DNA of 34,851 nucleotides, taken from positions 1-34,851 of the forward strand of contig CAOJBY010000034.1 in assembly GCA_948330435.1 (NCBI GenBank), written 5' to 3'. Origin of the DNA: an uncultured Lachnoclostridium sp. Its GTDB lineage: Bacteria > Bacillota > Clostridia > Lachnospirales > Lachnospiraceae. The position numbers and the translations under genes are program-made. The notes under the pieces were generated by a model. That model made no database searches, had not been told where the DNA came from, and saw only the letters and a program-made list of their open reading frames with translations. Positions 1 to 8,033 of this stretch are shown piece by piece (the first letter of the stretch is position 1; each line of letters begins with the position of its first letter).

Positions 1-2
1 CC

Positions 3-347
3 GGGGAAAGATTTGAGGACGGTTCGCACATACTGTATGTAAATGGCGCTTACCGCAGCGATACGCCAATCGGGAAGTTGATGCATGACTTCTCCTGCAC
101 AGACGCAGCGGATATGTACTACGAGACACTGGCGGACAGGGTGAGATTTTTCAAAGAGAGCAAGGAGGGAATCGAAATTATGTGCCGGGCTATGGAGGAT
201 ATGAGGAATCAGACATTGAAAGAGGGAATGCTAAATGTTGCAAAGAAAATGCTGGAAGATGGAACAATAACGCTTGAAAAGATTGCGGAATTTGTGGGCC
301 TTTCAGTTGACGAAGTGAGAAAATTGAAAACAGACCAGAATATGTAA
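3..347 (+). CDS. Rpn family recombination-promoting nuclease / putative transposase, C-terminal part (cut by window edge)
   Basis: The reading frame is open from the left edge to TAA at 345-347 (114 codons), so the start and the catalytic PD-(D/E)XK core lie outside the window. The visible part reads DGSHILYVNGAYRSDTPIGK, then LMHDFSC, DMYYETLADRVRFFKES, and ends in a helical tail with an HTH-like segment (LEKIAEFVGLSVDEVRKL). In my recollection this pattern (VNG.YR, LMHDF.C, ADRVR.FKE) is typical of the C-terminal half of Lachnospiraceae PD-(D/E)XK 'transposase' (Rpn) proteins, which act in RecA-independent DNA transfer. A hairpin terminator follows 12 bases after the stop. The family assignment is fairly secure; activity cannot be judged from this fragment. 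Confidence 0.8.
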   Translation, partial: GERFEDGSHILYVNGAYRSDTPIGKLMHDFSCTDAADMYYETLADRVRFFKESKEGIEIMCRAMEDMRNQTLKEGMLNVAKKMLEDGTITLEKIAEFVGLSVDEVRKLKTDQNM

Positions 348-358
348 ATGATACGAAT

Positions 359-397
359 GAGCCAGGAATCTAAAAACAGGTTCCTGGCTCTATTTTT
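359..397 (+). terminator. Rho-independent terminator of the Rpn gene
   Basis: A perfect 10-bp stem (GAGCCAGGAA at 359-368 with TTCCTGGCTC at 381-390) and a 12-base loop are followed by TATTTTTG. Confidence 0.85.
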
Positions 398-446
398 GCC
401 CTATAATGTAAATTTTCTGTGAATTTGATTAAAAAGTCTTTTACAA

Positions 447-500
447 GTCTCGGTGGGTCCTAAGGAATCCACCACCGCTACGCCCACGCTGTCGCTGACC
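447..500 (-). repeat. Dispersed element, copy A (GGCGTAGCGG plus hairpin)
   Basis: Read on the minus strand this stretch contains GGCGTAGCGGTGGTGG followed by a hairpin (GGTGG...CCACC around TTCCTTAGGA). A related sequence occurs on the plus strand at 11353-11395 (GGCGTAGCGGGGGTTG, then hairpin TGCTC-TAAG-GAGCA). The common core plus a following hairpin with a changed sequence suggests a dispersed, structured, non-coding element, perhaps a remnant associated with mobile DNA. No protein was recognised in any frame. Apart from this, the terminator and the signals listed next, 398-693 is AT-rich and I see no gene in it. Confidence 0.4.
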
Positions 501-567
501 GGCTGAACTGTTGGCTGGAACGGGAGACATCTTCATATTTTTTTAAGATAATGTTAGAAGTTTTTTA

Positions 568-599
568 GAGATATCTCAAGTAAAATTTTATTTTATAAT
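568..599 (+). promoter_or_regulatory. Putative promoter and operator of the amidase gene
   Basis: A consensus -10 TATAAT lies at 594-599 and no good -35 is visible. The -35 region holds a perfect 10-bp palindrome, GAGATATCTC (568-577), so an activator or repressor site there is plausible. Confidence 0.4.
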
Positions 600-601
600 A
601 A

Positions 602-646
602 TACCCTCAATGTACAAGGCGTGTGTCCTCTTATACATTGAGGGTA
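602..646 (+). repeat. Perfect 13-bp inverted repeat in the 5' leader of the amidase gene
   Basis: TACCCTCAATGTA (602-614) pairs perfectly with TACATTGAGGGTA (634-646) across a 19-base loop. No T-run follows on the plus strand, so it is not a standard terminator. It lies just downstream of the -10 and would form a leader hairpin about 48 bases before the start codon. Confidence 0.65.
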
Positions 647-693
647 AGATCAGATAGATATACGTACCTATCATTTTTACGCAGGAGTCCTCC

Positions 694-1587
694 ATGGAGC
701 AAGAGAGACTACAACCGGTTTGGCGAAAGTCACCCTCAAAAAAAAGAAGAAAAAAGAAAAGACAAGTAACGCATAAAGAACATACAAAATATATAAAGCA
801 TGCAAAACATACAAAACGTGCAAAACGACCCTCCCGTCAATCCGGGATTATCACTGCCTATGCCGTAAGAGCCTTGGTCATCATCATTTTATCCGCAATG
901 CTTTTTCTTATGCTGTGCGGCTGTCTCTATATTCGTGATTTTTTCCGCAGAAGCAAAGACACCTCACAGAATTCGGATTCTGTCCTGGAAAGTGCAGCCT
1001 ACGCTGAGTCCTCATCCTTAAGATCTGCCAGCCCGTACACAATCATCCTGGATGCCGGCCATGGCGGGAATGACAGCGGCACCATAGAACAGTCCGCAGT
1101 TGAAAAGGATATAAATCTTTCCATTGTTCTTAAAATGAAGCAGCTTCTGGAAAGCAAAAATATCCGGGTCATCCTTACAAGAGACAAAGATACCTACATG
1201 GAATTAGAAGATAGAACGCAGGTCACCAGAGATCAGGAAGCGGACCTGTTTCTAAGCATCCACTGCAACTACTACGAGGACGACAGTTCCATCCGTGGCC
1301 TGGAGTGCTATTACAGTGAGGATTCGGCAGAGGGAAGATACTATGCGGAAAAGCTCATAGAAAATCTTGAAGAAAAAGGAACTATCTTGGTAAGAAACGC
1401 AAAACCGGCCGAATACCATGTTTTAAAAAACGTAAGCATTCCCTCCGTACTGGTGGAGACAGGCTATCTCTCCAATTCTGAGGATAGAAAGGAACTTGCA
1501 TCCCAAGAGTATCAGGACAAGCTTGCGGCGGAGCTTGTGGAGGGGATATTAAAAGGCCTGGAAGACACAAAGAATGAAGCAAAGTAG
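694..1587 (+). CDS. N-acetylmuramoyl-L-alanine amidase, membrane-anchored (Amidase_3)
   Basis: Zinc amidase that cleaves the bond between N-acetylmuramic acid and L-alanine in peptidoglycan, acting outside the membrane. The 297-aa protein has a strongly basic N-terminal tail (residues 10-48, rich in K, R and H), one membrane segment (about 58-80), a short Ser-rich linker, and an Amidase_3 domain at 115-290. The expected zinc and catalytic residues are visible: H123 in DAGHGG, E137 in VEKDIN, H190 in LSIHCN and E255 in LVETGYLSN. ATG 694 has AGGAG at 683-687. The overall form resembles CwlD/AmiC-type proteins without cell-wall binding repeats, so it could act in sporulation cortex maturation or cell separation; the sequence does not decide. 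The long basic tail before the anchor is unusual. It appears monocistronic. Confidence 0.9.
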   Translation: MEQERLQPVWRKSPSKKRRKKKRQVTHKEHTKYIKHAKHTKRAKRPSRQSGIITAYAVRALVIIILSAMLFLMLCGCLYIRDFFRRSKDTSQNSDSVLESAAYAESSSLRSASPYTIILDAGHGGNDSGTIEQSAVEKDINLSIVLKMKQLLESKNIRVILTRDKDTYMELEDRTQVTRDQEADLFLSIHCNYYEDDSSIRGLECYYSEDSAEGRYYAEKLIENLEEKGTILVRNAKPAEYHVLKNVSIPSVLVETGYLSNSEDRKELASQEYQDKLAAELVEGILKGLEDTKNEAK

Positions 1588-1642
1588 AACAAAAAACTCA
1601 AGGAATTGTAAAATAAAGGACTCTTTTGGCGAAATAATTACG

Positions 1643-1786
1643 TCAAATGAATCCATGCTGCTCACCCATCCTTTTCAGTGCGTCTTCCATGTCAAGACCT
1701 TTGCCGTCGGAAATCTGCTGACGTGATTCGGCAAGGTCGGAAAGGATTGCTTCGAGCATGGATACGGTTGCGTCTAAACTGCTCAT
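1643..1786 (-). CDS. Small 47-aa protein, antitoxin-like, orphan
   Basis: A small minus-strand gene with AAAAGGAGA seven to eight bases before ATG (complement of 1784-1786) and its own promoter (1845-1873). The protein starts MSSLDATVSMLEAILSDL and ends ALKRMGEQHGFI; its middle, SDLAESRQQISDGKGLDMED, has the look of the C-terminal dimer/toxin-binding half of RelB-type antitoxins seen in Lachnospiraceae. Those proteins are usually about 80-95 aa, so this one looks internally shortened. No toxin gene is adjacent on either side. The promoter overlaps a perfect palindrome, as expected of autoregulation. That it is a gene is well supported by signals; the antitoxin assignment is inference from resemblance. 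Confidence 0.65.
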   Translation of the reverse strand: MSSLDATVSMLEAILSDLAESRQQISDGKGLDMEDALKRMGEQHGFI

Positions 1787-1844
1787 GGGAAAGTCTCCTT
1801 TTATGATTAGGGTCTGTAGGAAAAGTGTTTCTTCCTATGGATAA

Positions 1845-1874
1845 ATTATACATGAAAAAGGAGTTGAATTCAAC
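1845..1874 (-). promoter_or_regulatory. Promoter of the 47-aa gene with a 12-bp palindromic operator
   Basis: On the minus strand TTGAAT (1868-1873), a 17-base spacer and TATAAT (1845-1850). The -35 is embedded in the perfect palindrome GTTGAATTCAAC (1863-1874). Confidence 0.75.
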
Positions 1875-1913
1875 ATGAGGAGATTATGAGATTTTCCTAC
1901 CAAAGACAACAAA

Positions 1914-1977
1914 CGTTACTGTACAGACGGAGTATGGCAAAGGGCCGGTTTCGCCATACTCCGTCTGTACAATAACG
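1914..1977. repeat. Long inverted repeat (18-bp perfect arms, extended)
   Basis: GTACAGACGGAGTATGGC (1921-1938) is matched by its complement at 1953-1970 with a 14-base loop. Beyond a 2-base mismatch the pairing continues (CGTTA at 1914-1918 with TAACG at 1973-1977). It sits between two divergent transcription units and has no clear T-run, so it may be a palindromic repeat element rather than a terminator. The rest of 1787-2040 and 2070-2166 shows no gene. Confidence 0.75.
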
Positions 1978-2040
1978 AACAAACAGTCCAGCTAAAAACC
2001 ATCAAGACTTCTCACAAAACATAAAAATGACTCTCCGGAA

Positions 2041-2069
2041 TTGTGTTTATGAAAGAAGCGAATTATAAT
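2041..2069 (+). promoter_or_regulatory. Promoter of the first response regulator/ABC operon
   Basis: TTGTGT (2041-2046), a 17-base spacer and TATAAT (2064-2069), about 98 bases before the start codon. Confidence 0.6.
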
Positions 2070-2166
2070 GGGATTGAAGAAGTCCGTTCACCCTGCGGGA
2101 TCATGCATGGATGGGAGACACGCAGGGTATCGTCTTGTAACAATACGAAACAGAGGTGACAAAGCA

Positions 2167-2856
2167 ATGTCAAAAATATTATTGGTAGAGGATGATTTGC
2201 CCTTAAGCACCGGCCTGTGCTTTGAATTGGATACAAGCGGTTATCTGACGGTGGCGGCTTATCATTGTCAGAAAGCTCTTAAGCTTGTAAAAACGGATCA
2301 TTTTGACCTGGCAATTCTGGATGTAAATCTTCCGGACGGAGACGGGTTTGAGCTTTGCAGGGAAATAAAAAAGGAGCAGCCAAGGCTTCCGGTGATTTTT
2401 TTAACTGCCAAGGATTTGGAACCGGATGTATTAAAGGGCTTTGATCTGGGGGCGGACGATTACATTACGAAGCCCTTTCATATACAAATCCTAAAGCGGC
2501 GTGTAGAGGTTGCACTCCGCAGGGGAGCTGCGGATGCCAGGGACTTACAGGAGGGCTTTGACGACGGATTCCTGCGGTTGGATTTTCATACGCTCACGGT
2601 CGTTCGAAATGGAGAGCATCTGGTTATCACGCCCAACGAATATAAGCTGCTGCGGCTTTTGACATCTCATCCAGGGAATCTTGTGACACGTCGGATTTTA
2701 TTGGAAAAGCTGTGGGACTGTGCCGGAAACTATGTTGACGATCATACCCTGACCGTGACCATGAACCGCCTGCGTGCAAAGATAGAGGATGCCGGACACT
2801 CCTATATCCGCACGGTTAGAGGGATGGGCTATATCTGGGTGGGAGAGAAGCTATGA
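2167..2856 (+). CDS. OmpR/PhoB-type response regulator
   Basis: DNA-binding response regulator of 229 aa. The receiver domain (1-115) shows acidic pair D9/D10, phospho-acceptor D52 in LAILDVNLPDGDG, T80 and K102. A winged-helix Trans_reg_C domain follows (about 130-228: TPNEYKLLRLL, RTVRGMGYIW). ATG 2167 is chosen because GAGGTG (2153-2158) precedes it; the frame is open further upstream to 2068 but without support. The stop overlaps the kinase start (ATGA), so the two are translationally coupled. The following ABC genes suggest it senses antimicrobial peptides or envelope stress as BceR/GraR-type regulators do; the ligand is unknown. Confidence 0.9.
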   Translation: MSKILLVEDDLPLSTGLCFELDTSGYLTVAAYHCQKALKLVKTDHFDLAILDVNLPDGDGFELCREIKKEQPRLPVIFLTAKDLEPDVLKGFDLGADDYITKPFHIQILKRRVEVALRRGAADARDLQEGFDDGFLRLDFHTLTVVRNGEHLVITPNEYKLLRLLTSHPGNLVTRRILLEKLWDCAGNYVDDHTLTVTMNRLRAKIEDAGHSYIRTVRGMGYIWVGEKL

Positions 2857-3875
2857 GGAAGTACGGAGGTAAATGGGAATGGACCGCCATCCTGCTGTGC
2901 CTGACGGCATTTTGCCTTATCCTTGCGGGAATGCTGTGGGATTGCCTGCCCGTTCCCGTGATACGCATGATGATTCCCGGGTCCGGTATTTTTATTCTCC
3001 TGCTGACAGCTCTGTGGAGAGAAAGACAGGTACGCAAGGAAACTGATTTTGCAAATCGAATCTGTGATACGGTGGATGCCCTTATGGACGGACGTGTGCC
3101 GCCGGCTTACCATTTCTATGAAGATACAAGGGCTTCCAGGGTACAGGGGAAGCTTTTGCAGTATTATGACTGTATGAGGGAGGGTCAGAAGCAAAGTGAA
3201 GAGGACAGGCAGAATATTCAGGAACTGGTCAGCGATATTTCCCATCAGGTGAAAACTCCGGTTGCGAATATCCGCATGTTTACGGACATTTTGCAGGAGC
3301 ATTCCCTGTCTCATGAAAAACAGACGGAATTTCTTGAAGCCATGAATGCCCAGATTGATAAGCTGGATTTTCTTATGCAGGCACTGATTAAAATGTCCCG
3401 CCTGGAAACGGGAACATTTGCCTTACACATGGAGGAATGCAGCTTGTATGATACCATCGGGCAGGCGGTGAACGCTGTTTGGGCGAAAGCGGAAGAGAAG
3501 CGTATTCGGATGGAGGTGGAATGTGACAGCCGGGTGACTGTGAAGCATGACAGAAAATGGACGGCTGAAGCCCTGGGAAATATTCTGGACAATGCCGTAA
3601 AGTATACGCCAGAGAACGGGGCAGTTGGCGTGCGTGTCCGTCCATGGCATTTTTATACACGAATTGATATTTCGGATACGGGGATTGGAATAGCGGCCGA
3701 GCATTACCATGATGTGTTTAAACGGTTTTACAGGGCACGGGAGGTGGCTTCTATGGAGGGCGTGGGACTGGGCCTTTCCTTGGCCAGGAGCATTATCACC
3801 CGGCAAAAGGGCTATATCAGCGTGAAATCGGAGGTGGGAAAAGGCACGGTCTTTTCCGTATTTTTATTAAATTGA
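2853..3875 (+). CDS. Sensor histidine kinase, short-sensor type
   Basis: 340-aa kinase with two N-terminal membrane segments (about 10-30 and 37-54) and almost no extracellular loop. A linker follows, then HisKA with H131 in SDISHQVKTPVANI, an N box (LGNILDNAVKYTP) and G boxes (DISDTGIGIA, GVGLGLSLA). The missing sensor domain is characteristic of intramembrane-sensing kinases that read the state of a partner ABC transporter, which fits the ATPase and permease encoded directly downstream. It overlaps the response regulator gene by 4 bases. Signal transfer to the 2167-2856 regulator is the obvious inference. Confidence 0.9.
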   Translation: MRKYGGKWEWTAILLCLTAFCLILAGMLWDCLPVPVIRMMIPGSGIFILLLTALWRERQVRKETDFANRICDTVDALMDGRVPPAYHFYEDTRASRVQGKLLQYYDCMREGQKQSEEDRQNIQELVSDISHQVKTPVANIRMFTDILQEHSLSHEKQTEFLEAMNAQIDKLDFLMQALIKMSRLETGTFALHMEECSLYDTIGQAVNAVWAKAEEKRIRMEVECDSRVTVKHDRKWTAEALGNILDNAVKYTPENGAVGVRVRPWHFYTRIDISDTGIGIAAEHYHDVFKRFYRAREVASMEGVGLGLSLARSIITRQKGYISVKSEVGKGTVFSVFLLN

Positions 3876-3914
3876 CTTGAGCTGTTTTGGAGACTACATC
3901 GTGAGGGGGAGACA

Positions 3915-4610
3915 TTGGACATTGTCAGGATTCGCAATTTGAAAAAATATTTCGGAAGCGGCGAGCATAGGGTTAAGGCACTGGACGGGCTTAGTCTTTC
4001 CATTGAAAAAGGCCGGTTTACGGTAATTGTGGGGGCTTCCGGATCGGGAAAAACCACGCTTTTGAATACGATTGGAGGATTGTACCGGCCCACGGCAGGG
4101 GAGATCCTGGTTGACGGCGTTAATCTGGCAGAATTGTCGGAGGATCAGTTGACCGTTTTCCGACGCAGGAGGGTGGGATTTGTTTTTCAGGATTATCGCC
4201 TGATTCCGGAGCTTACGGTTCGGGAGAACATTTTGTTTCCGCTGGCACTGGATGACGCCCGGGTGGACGAGGTGTTTTTTGGGAAGCTTGCGGGATGCCT
4301 GGGACTTGGGGGAAAATTGGATGCTTTTCCATACCGGCTTTCCGGGGGAGAACAGCAGTGTGCGGCCATTGCACGGGCTTTGATTACGAGACCGGCCATT
4401 GTTCTGGCAGATGAGCCAACAGGGAGCCTTGATGTGAAGACGGGGCAGAATGTGATGGGACTTTTGAAAATGACAGTCGAGGTGTTTCATCAGACGCTGC
4501 TTGTAATTACCCATGATTTGGAGCTGGCACAGATGGCAGAGTCTGTGGTGCGGCTGAGGGACGGAAAGACAGAGGTACAAAAATGTGACCTTTGTGTACC
4601 CGGAGTGTAA
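3915..4610 (+). CDS. ABC transporter ATP-binding protein (MacB/LolD/BceA type)
   Basis: 231-aa ATPase. Walker A GASGSGKT (40-47), Q-loop Q92, signature LSGGEQQ (142-148), Walker B IVLADE (162-167) and H200 are all present. The start is TTG at 3915 with GAGGGGGA just upstream; no ATG fits. After the signature the usual Arg (LSGGxQQR) is Cys149, an unusual change. It is the first of two ATPases flanking one large permease (4686-7277); the other is 7298-7993. The family usually powers extrusion or release of peptides and lipids by FtsX-like permeases rather than true import. Confidence 0.9.
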   Translation: MDIVRIRNLKKYFGSGEHRVKALDGLSLSIEKGRFTVIVGASGSGKTTLLNTIGGLYRPTAGEILVDGVNLAELSEDQLTVFRRRRVGFVFQDYRLIPELTVRENILFPLALDDARVDEVFFGKLAGCLGLGGKLDAFPYRLSGGEQQCAAIARALITRPAIVLADEPTGSLDVKTGQNVMGLLKMTVEVFHQTLLVITHDLELAQMAESVVRLRDGKTEVQKCDLCVPGV

Positions 4611-4685
4611 CCTTTTGGTGATATGGTGTATGTAGTACAACGAATAGGAAGTTGCACCAGGTAGAACGTTTTGGAGGTTATGCTT

Positions 4686-7277
4686 GTGGAGGATATGCTG
4701 AGAGTTTTGACACGGCGAAGCTTTCGGGCCGGTAAGGCCCGGAACTTGATGGCGGTTTTGGCGATTGCTTTGACGGCGGTGCTGTTTACTGCGATCACGG
4801 CGATTGTGATGGGAGCCTTGGAATCCTTTACCTTGACCATGCAGATGCAGAAAATGAGCCGTTCGGATGGGGAAATCCGCTATATGACAAGGGAGCAGTT
4901 CGAGGAACTGAGACAGTCGGATTTTGCGAAAGAGGTGGGGCTGCGGATTCCGGTGGGATTTCTTACCAATGGGAGACGGCATAATGTGGAGTTTGATGTG
5001 GAGGATGAGATTCAGGCGAAGCTGACTTTTTGCATGCCTGTCTACGGCAGTGTTCCCTTAAGGGCCAATGAGGTGGTTGCATCGGATCTTGCACTGCGTG
5101 ATCTGGGAGTGGAGCCAAAAGTGGGGGCGGAGGTTACGGTCGCCTTTACGGCTCATGGGAGGGAGTACGTGCTTCCCATGGTGGTTTCCGGCTGGTATGA
5201 AGCACTGAATGGTCAGATGAGTGTGATGTGGGCCGGAACTGCCTTTCGTGATGCTTATCCGGAGATTTTCTGTTATACCTTTCCGGAGGATCACGATATG
5301 ACCGGAACGTATTTTTCTGATTTTACGGTTGGCAGCAAAGGGCACCTGGAGGAAAGGCTCCGGGAATTGGTGTTTGATCTGGGCGGGGATCCGGATGATG
5401 CAAATGCACCTGATTACATGCAGGCCGTGGTAAATACGGCCACCAATGTACGGCCAAGCCCTTTTCAGGCCGGGGCCGTGGTGTTTTTTGGCCTGCTGTT
5501 TATGGCGTGTGGGTATCTCCTGATTTTTAATGTGTTTGATATTGCGGTTATGAGGGAAATTCGTCGTTTTGGGCTGTACCGGACCATTGGCATGAGCAGG
5601 AGACAGGTGAGGGGATTGATGAACCGGCAGGCTCTCTGGCTTAGCCTTTTGGGAATCCCCATGGGTCTTGTGATCGGCTTTTTTGCGGGGAGGGCGGCTC
5701 TGCCTTTGATGATGAGCATGGTGGCTACGGAGTATCAGAACATTGCTGCGGATGTTTCGCCGTCGCCCCTGCTGTTTTTGATTGCGGGGACCTTGACGGG
5801 AATGACAGTTTTCGCCAGTACCCGCAGGCCGGTCCGCATTGCGGCCAATATACCGCCTATGGAGGCGTTCTGCTACGTGGAGAGGGGAGGTGGACGGCGT
5901 GCTACCCGAAAAAGTGCCCTGGGTGCGGATATTCGGCGGCTGGCCTGGTCAAACCTGGGACGGAACCGGCGGCGGACGGCATTTATTATGCTTTCTCTCA
6001 TGCTCTGCGTGGTGCTCCTTAACTGTGCGGGCACGGCGTCGGACAGCCTGGATGTGGAGAAAGAAACGGCTTTTATGATCCGAACGGATTTTGCTGTGGT
6101 CAATGTGGTCAGTACCAGCAATACAAAGGGGTTTTTCCGGCACACGGATGCACTGCGGCCGGAGACGATTGAGGAGATTGCCGCCCGGCCCGGTGTTACC
6201 GGCGGCTCAGGAATTTACAAGAATACGGCTGAGGATGCCGATGTTACTTATGATTTTGGCCATTCTCTCACAGGGGAAACCTTTGTGAATGACGACAGCG
6301 GACTCACCTTTGGCTTTGATGAGATCTACAACAGCTATGGTCTTGGAAATGACGGGCGGTTTATTTGCAATGTCTATGGGATGGAGGAGGTGGCCCTTGC
6401 CCGGATGGACCTGCGTGAGGGGGAGAGGGATGCTCACGCCCTTTATGAGAAGATGTCCAAGGGAGAGGGCGTTCTGGTTGGCGTGCCTGTGGATCGGAGA
6501 GATATGTCCCTGAATCCGATTATGGATCTGGTGGAGGTGGGAGAGAGGATTCAGGTCTATAAGGACGGCGTACCGGTGCTGGATCTTCCGGTACTGGCCA
6601 AGGCGGCTCTTTCCAGTGACGATGAGGAGATTGGCTATACGGCAAATGGAGTTAATGAGGTAGGGGGAGACGGCCTGTTTTTATATTTTCCCTCCCGTGT
6701 ATTTGAGGAATTGTATGATGATCCGGCAGTCTATAAATATTCCTTTGACGTGGAGGAGGGATATGAGGAGGAGATGACAGAATTTTTGGAGGATTATATG
6801 GAGGAGACGGACCCGGATATCAATTATCTTTCTGCCAGGGCTGCCCGTGAAAGTTCCGAGGGGACCCAGAAGATGATTCGGTTTGTGGGCGGATTTGTAG
6901 GGTTGATCTTTGGCCTGGCTGGGGTGCTGAACCTGATCAATACGATTGTTACGTCCATTTTGACACGCCGTCATGAGTTTGCGACGATGGAGAGCGTAGG
7001 AATGACCAGGGGGCAGTTAACGAAAATGATAGTGTACGAGGGCGTTTTTTATGCAGCAGGGGCCTGCCTTTTGGGTCTGATTCTGGCGGCGGTGCTGAAT
7101 CTGACACTGGTGAAGCGGATGGTGGATTCTATGTGGCAGTTTACATTTCGCTTTACACTTACGCCAGCTCTTGGTGCCTGTGGGGTTTTGCTTCTTGTGG
7201 CGGCAGTTGTTCCGGCTGCGGCCCTGGGCTGTTTTCACAAAGGCAGTATTGTGGAGCAGCTTCGCATGGCGGAGTGA
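4686..7277 (+). CDS. FtsX/MacB-type ABC transporter permease, 863 aa
   Basis: Large membrane protein with two repeats of the FtsX plan. It has a first membrane helix (about 20-42), an extracellular domain, a three-helix FtsX bundle (about 255-340, including FRREIRRFGLYRTIGMSRRQ-like cytoplasmic loop IRRFGLYRTIGMSRRQV), a fifth helix near 425-450, a second large extracellular domain, and a last FtsX bundle (about 725-858, with EFATMESVGMTRGQL). GTG 4686 is preferred because TTGGAGG (4671-4677) lies 8 bases before it; ATG 4680 would be only two bases from the Shine-Dalgarno. Its length and two-bundle layout match permeases of the YtrF/SalY group. It lies between two ATPase genes and probably transduces envelope signals or exports peptides; the substrate is unknown. 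Confidence 0.88.
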   Translation: MEDMLRVLTRRSFRAGKARNLMAVLAIALTAVLFTAITAIVMGALESFTLTMQMQKMSRSDGEIRYMTREQFEELRQSDFAKEVGLRIPVGFLTNGRRHNVEFDVEDEIQAKLTFCMPVYGSVPLRANEVVASDLALRDLGVEPKVGAEVTVAFTAHGREYVLPMVVSGWYEALNGQMSVMWAGTAFRDAYPEIFCYTFPEDHDMTGTYFSDFTVGSKGHLEERLRELVFDLGGDPDDANAPDYMQAVVNTATNVRPSPFQAGAVVFFGLLFMACGYLLIFNVFDIAVMREIRRFGLYRTIGMSRRQVRGLMNRQALWLSLLGIPMGLVIGFFAGRAALPLMMSMVATEYQNIAADVSPSPLLFLIAGTLTGMTVFASTRRPVRIAANIPPMEAFCYVERGGGRRATRKSALGADIRRLAWSNLGRNRRRTAFIMLSLMLCVVLLNCAGTASDSLDVEKETAFMIRTDFAVVNVVSTSNTKGFFRHTDALRPETIEEIAARPGVTGGSGIYKNTAEDADVTYDFGHSLTGETFVNDDSGLTFGFDEIYNSYGLGNDGRFICNVYGMEEVALARMDLREGERDAHALYEKMSKGEGVLVGVPVDRRDMSLNPIMDLVEVGERIQVYKDGVPVLDLPVLAKAALSSDDEEIGYTANGVNEVGGDGLFLYFPSRVFEELYDDPAVYKYSFDVEEGYEEEMTEFLEDYMEETDPDINYLSARAARESSEGTQKMIRFVGGFVGLIFGLAGVLNLINTIVTSILTRRHEFATMESVGMTRGQLTKMIVYEGVFYAAGACLLGLILAAVLNLTLVKRMVDSMWQFTFRFTLTPALGACGVLLLVAAVVPAAALGCFHKGSIVEQLRMAE

Positions 7278-7297
7278 TGAGGGAAAGGAGAGAGGTC

Positions 7298-7993
7298 ATG
7301 GAGAGCATTTTAAAGGCTGTGGGTCTTAAGAAATATTATGGAAGTGGCGAGACCAGGGTTCGTGCAGTGGACGGCGTGGATCTGGAAATTGAACAGGGAA
7401 CATTTACGGCTGTTATCGGTACTTCGGGAAGCGGGAAGTCTACCTTGTTGAATATGCTGGGGGGACTGGATGTTCCTACGGAGGGGAGCGTTCAGATCGC
7501 CGGTACAAAGCTTGGAAATCTGAGCAGGGAACAGGCCACTGTTTTTCGGCGGAAGCAGATCGGCTTTGTCTTTCAGAATTACAATCTGATTCCGGTATTG
7601 ACGGTATGGGAGAATATTGTGTTTCCACTTTCTCTGGACAGGCAGAAGCCGGATCGGGAGTTTGTGGGAAATGTGGTGAAGCTGTTGGGGCTTAAGGATA
7701 AGCTGGACAGCCTGCCGGGGCAGCTTTCCGGCGGACAGCAGCAGCGGGCGGCCATTGCCAGGGCACTGGCTTCAAAACCGGCAATCGTGCTTGCGGATGA
7801 GCCGACGGGGAATCTGGACTCTAAGACGAGCGACGACGTGGTCGGGCTGTTGAAGAGGACAAGCAGAGAATTTCATCAGACGATTGTGATGATTACCCAC
7901 AATCCGGAGATTGCACAGATGGCGGATCGCATTGTGCGGATTGAGGATGGGAGGATTGTTGACAATTGTGTTTCTTACAAAAGCAGATTATAA
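7298..7993 (+). CDS. ABC transporter ATP-binding protein, second ATPase of the operon
   Basis: 231-aa ATPase with intact motifs: Walker A GTSGSGKS (41-48), Q93, LSGGQQQ (143-149) followed by R150, Walker B IVLADE (163-168) and H201. ATG 7298 is preceded by AAAGGAGAGAGG. The frame is open upstream to 7133 inside the permease gene, and an ATG at 7277 overlaps the permease stop, but neither has a better ribosome site. Closely similar to the 3915-4610 ATPase, so an old duplication is likely. With only one permease in the operon, the two may form a heterodimer or alternate. Confidence 0.9.
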   Translation: MESILKAVGLKKYYGSGETRVRAVDGVDLEIEQGTFTAVIGTSGSGKSTLLNMLGGLDVPTEGSVQIAGTKLGNLSREQATVFRRKQIGFVFQNYNLIPVLTVWENIVFPLSLDRQKPDREFVGNVVKLLGLKDKLDSLPGQLSGGQQQRAAIARALASKPAIVLADEPTGNLDSKTSDDVVGLLKRTSREFHQTIVMITHNPEIAQMADRIVRIEDGRIVDNCVSYKSRL

Positions 7994-8013
7994 TGGGAGG
8001 GAGTAATCCGAAA

Positions 8014-8030
8014 ATGAAAGGAGCTTTCAT
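8014..8030 (+). promoter_or_regulatory. Hairpin enclosing the Shine-Dalgarno of the 8034 gene
   Basis: ATGAAAG (8014-8020), GAG, CTTTCAT (8024-8030): perfect 7-bp arms with the AAAGGAG ribosome site in the stem and loop, ending 3 bases before ATG 8034. Confidence 0.5.
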
Positions 8031-8033
8031 CTC

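Noticed and set aside
3894..4982. 362-aa minus-strand open frame opposite the ATPase and permease genes
   Set aside because: Shadow of genuine genes on the plus strand, with no motif or ribosome site; composition is Pro/His-rich as typical for antisense frames.
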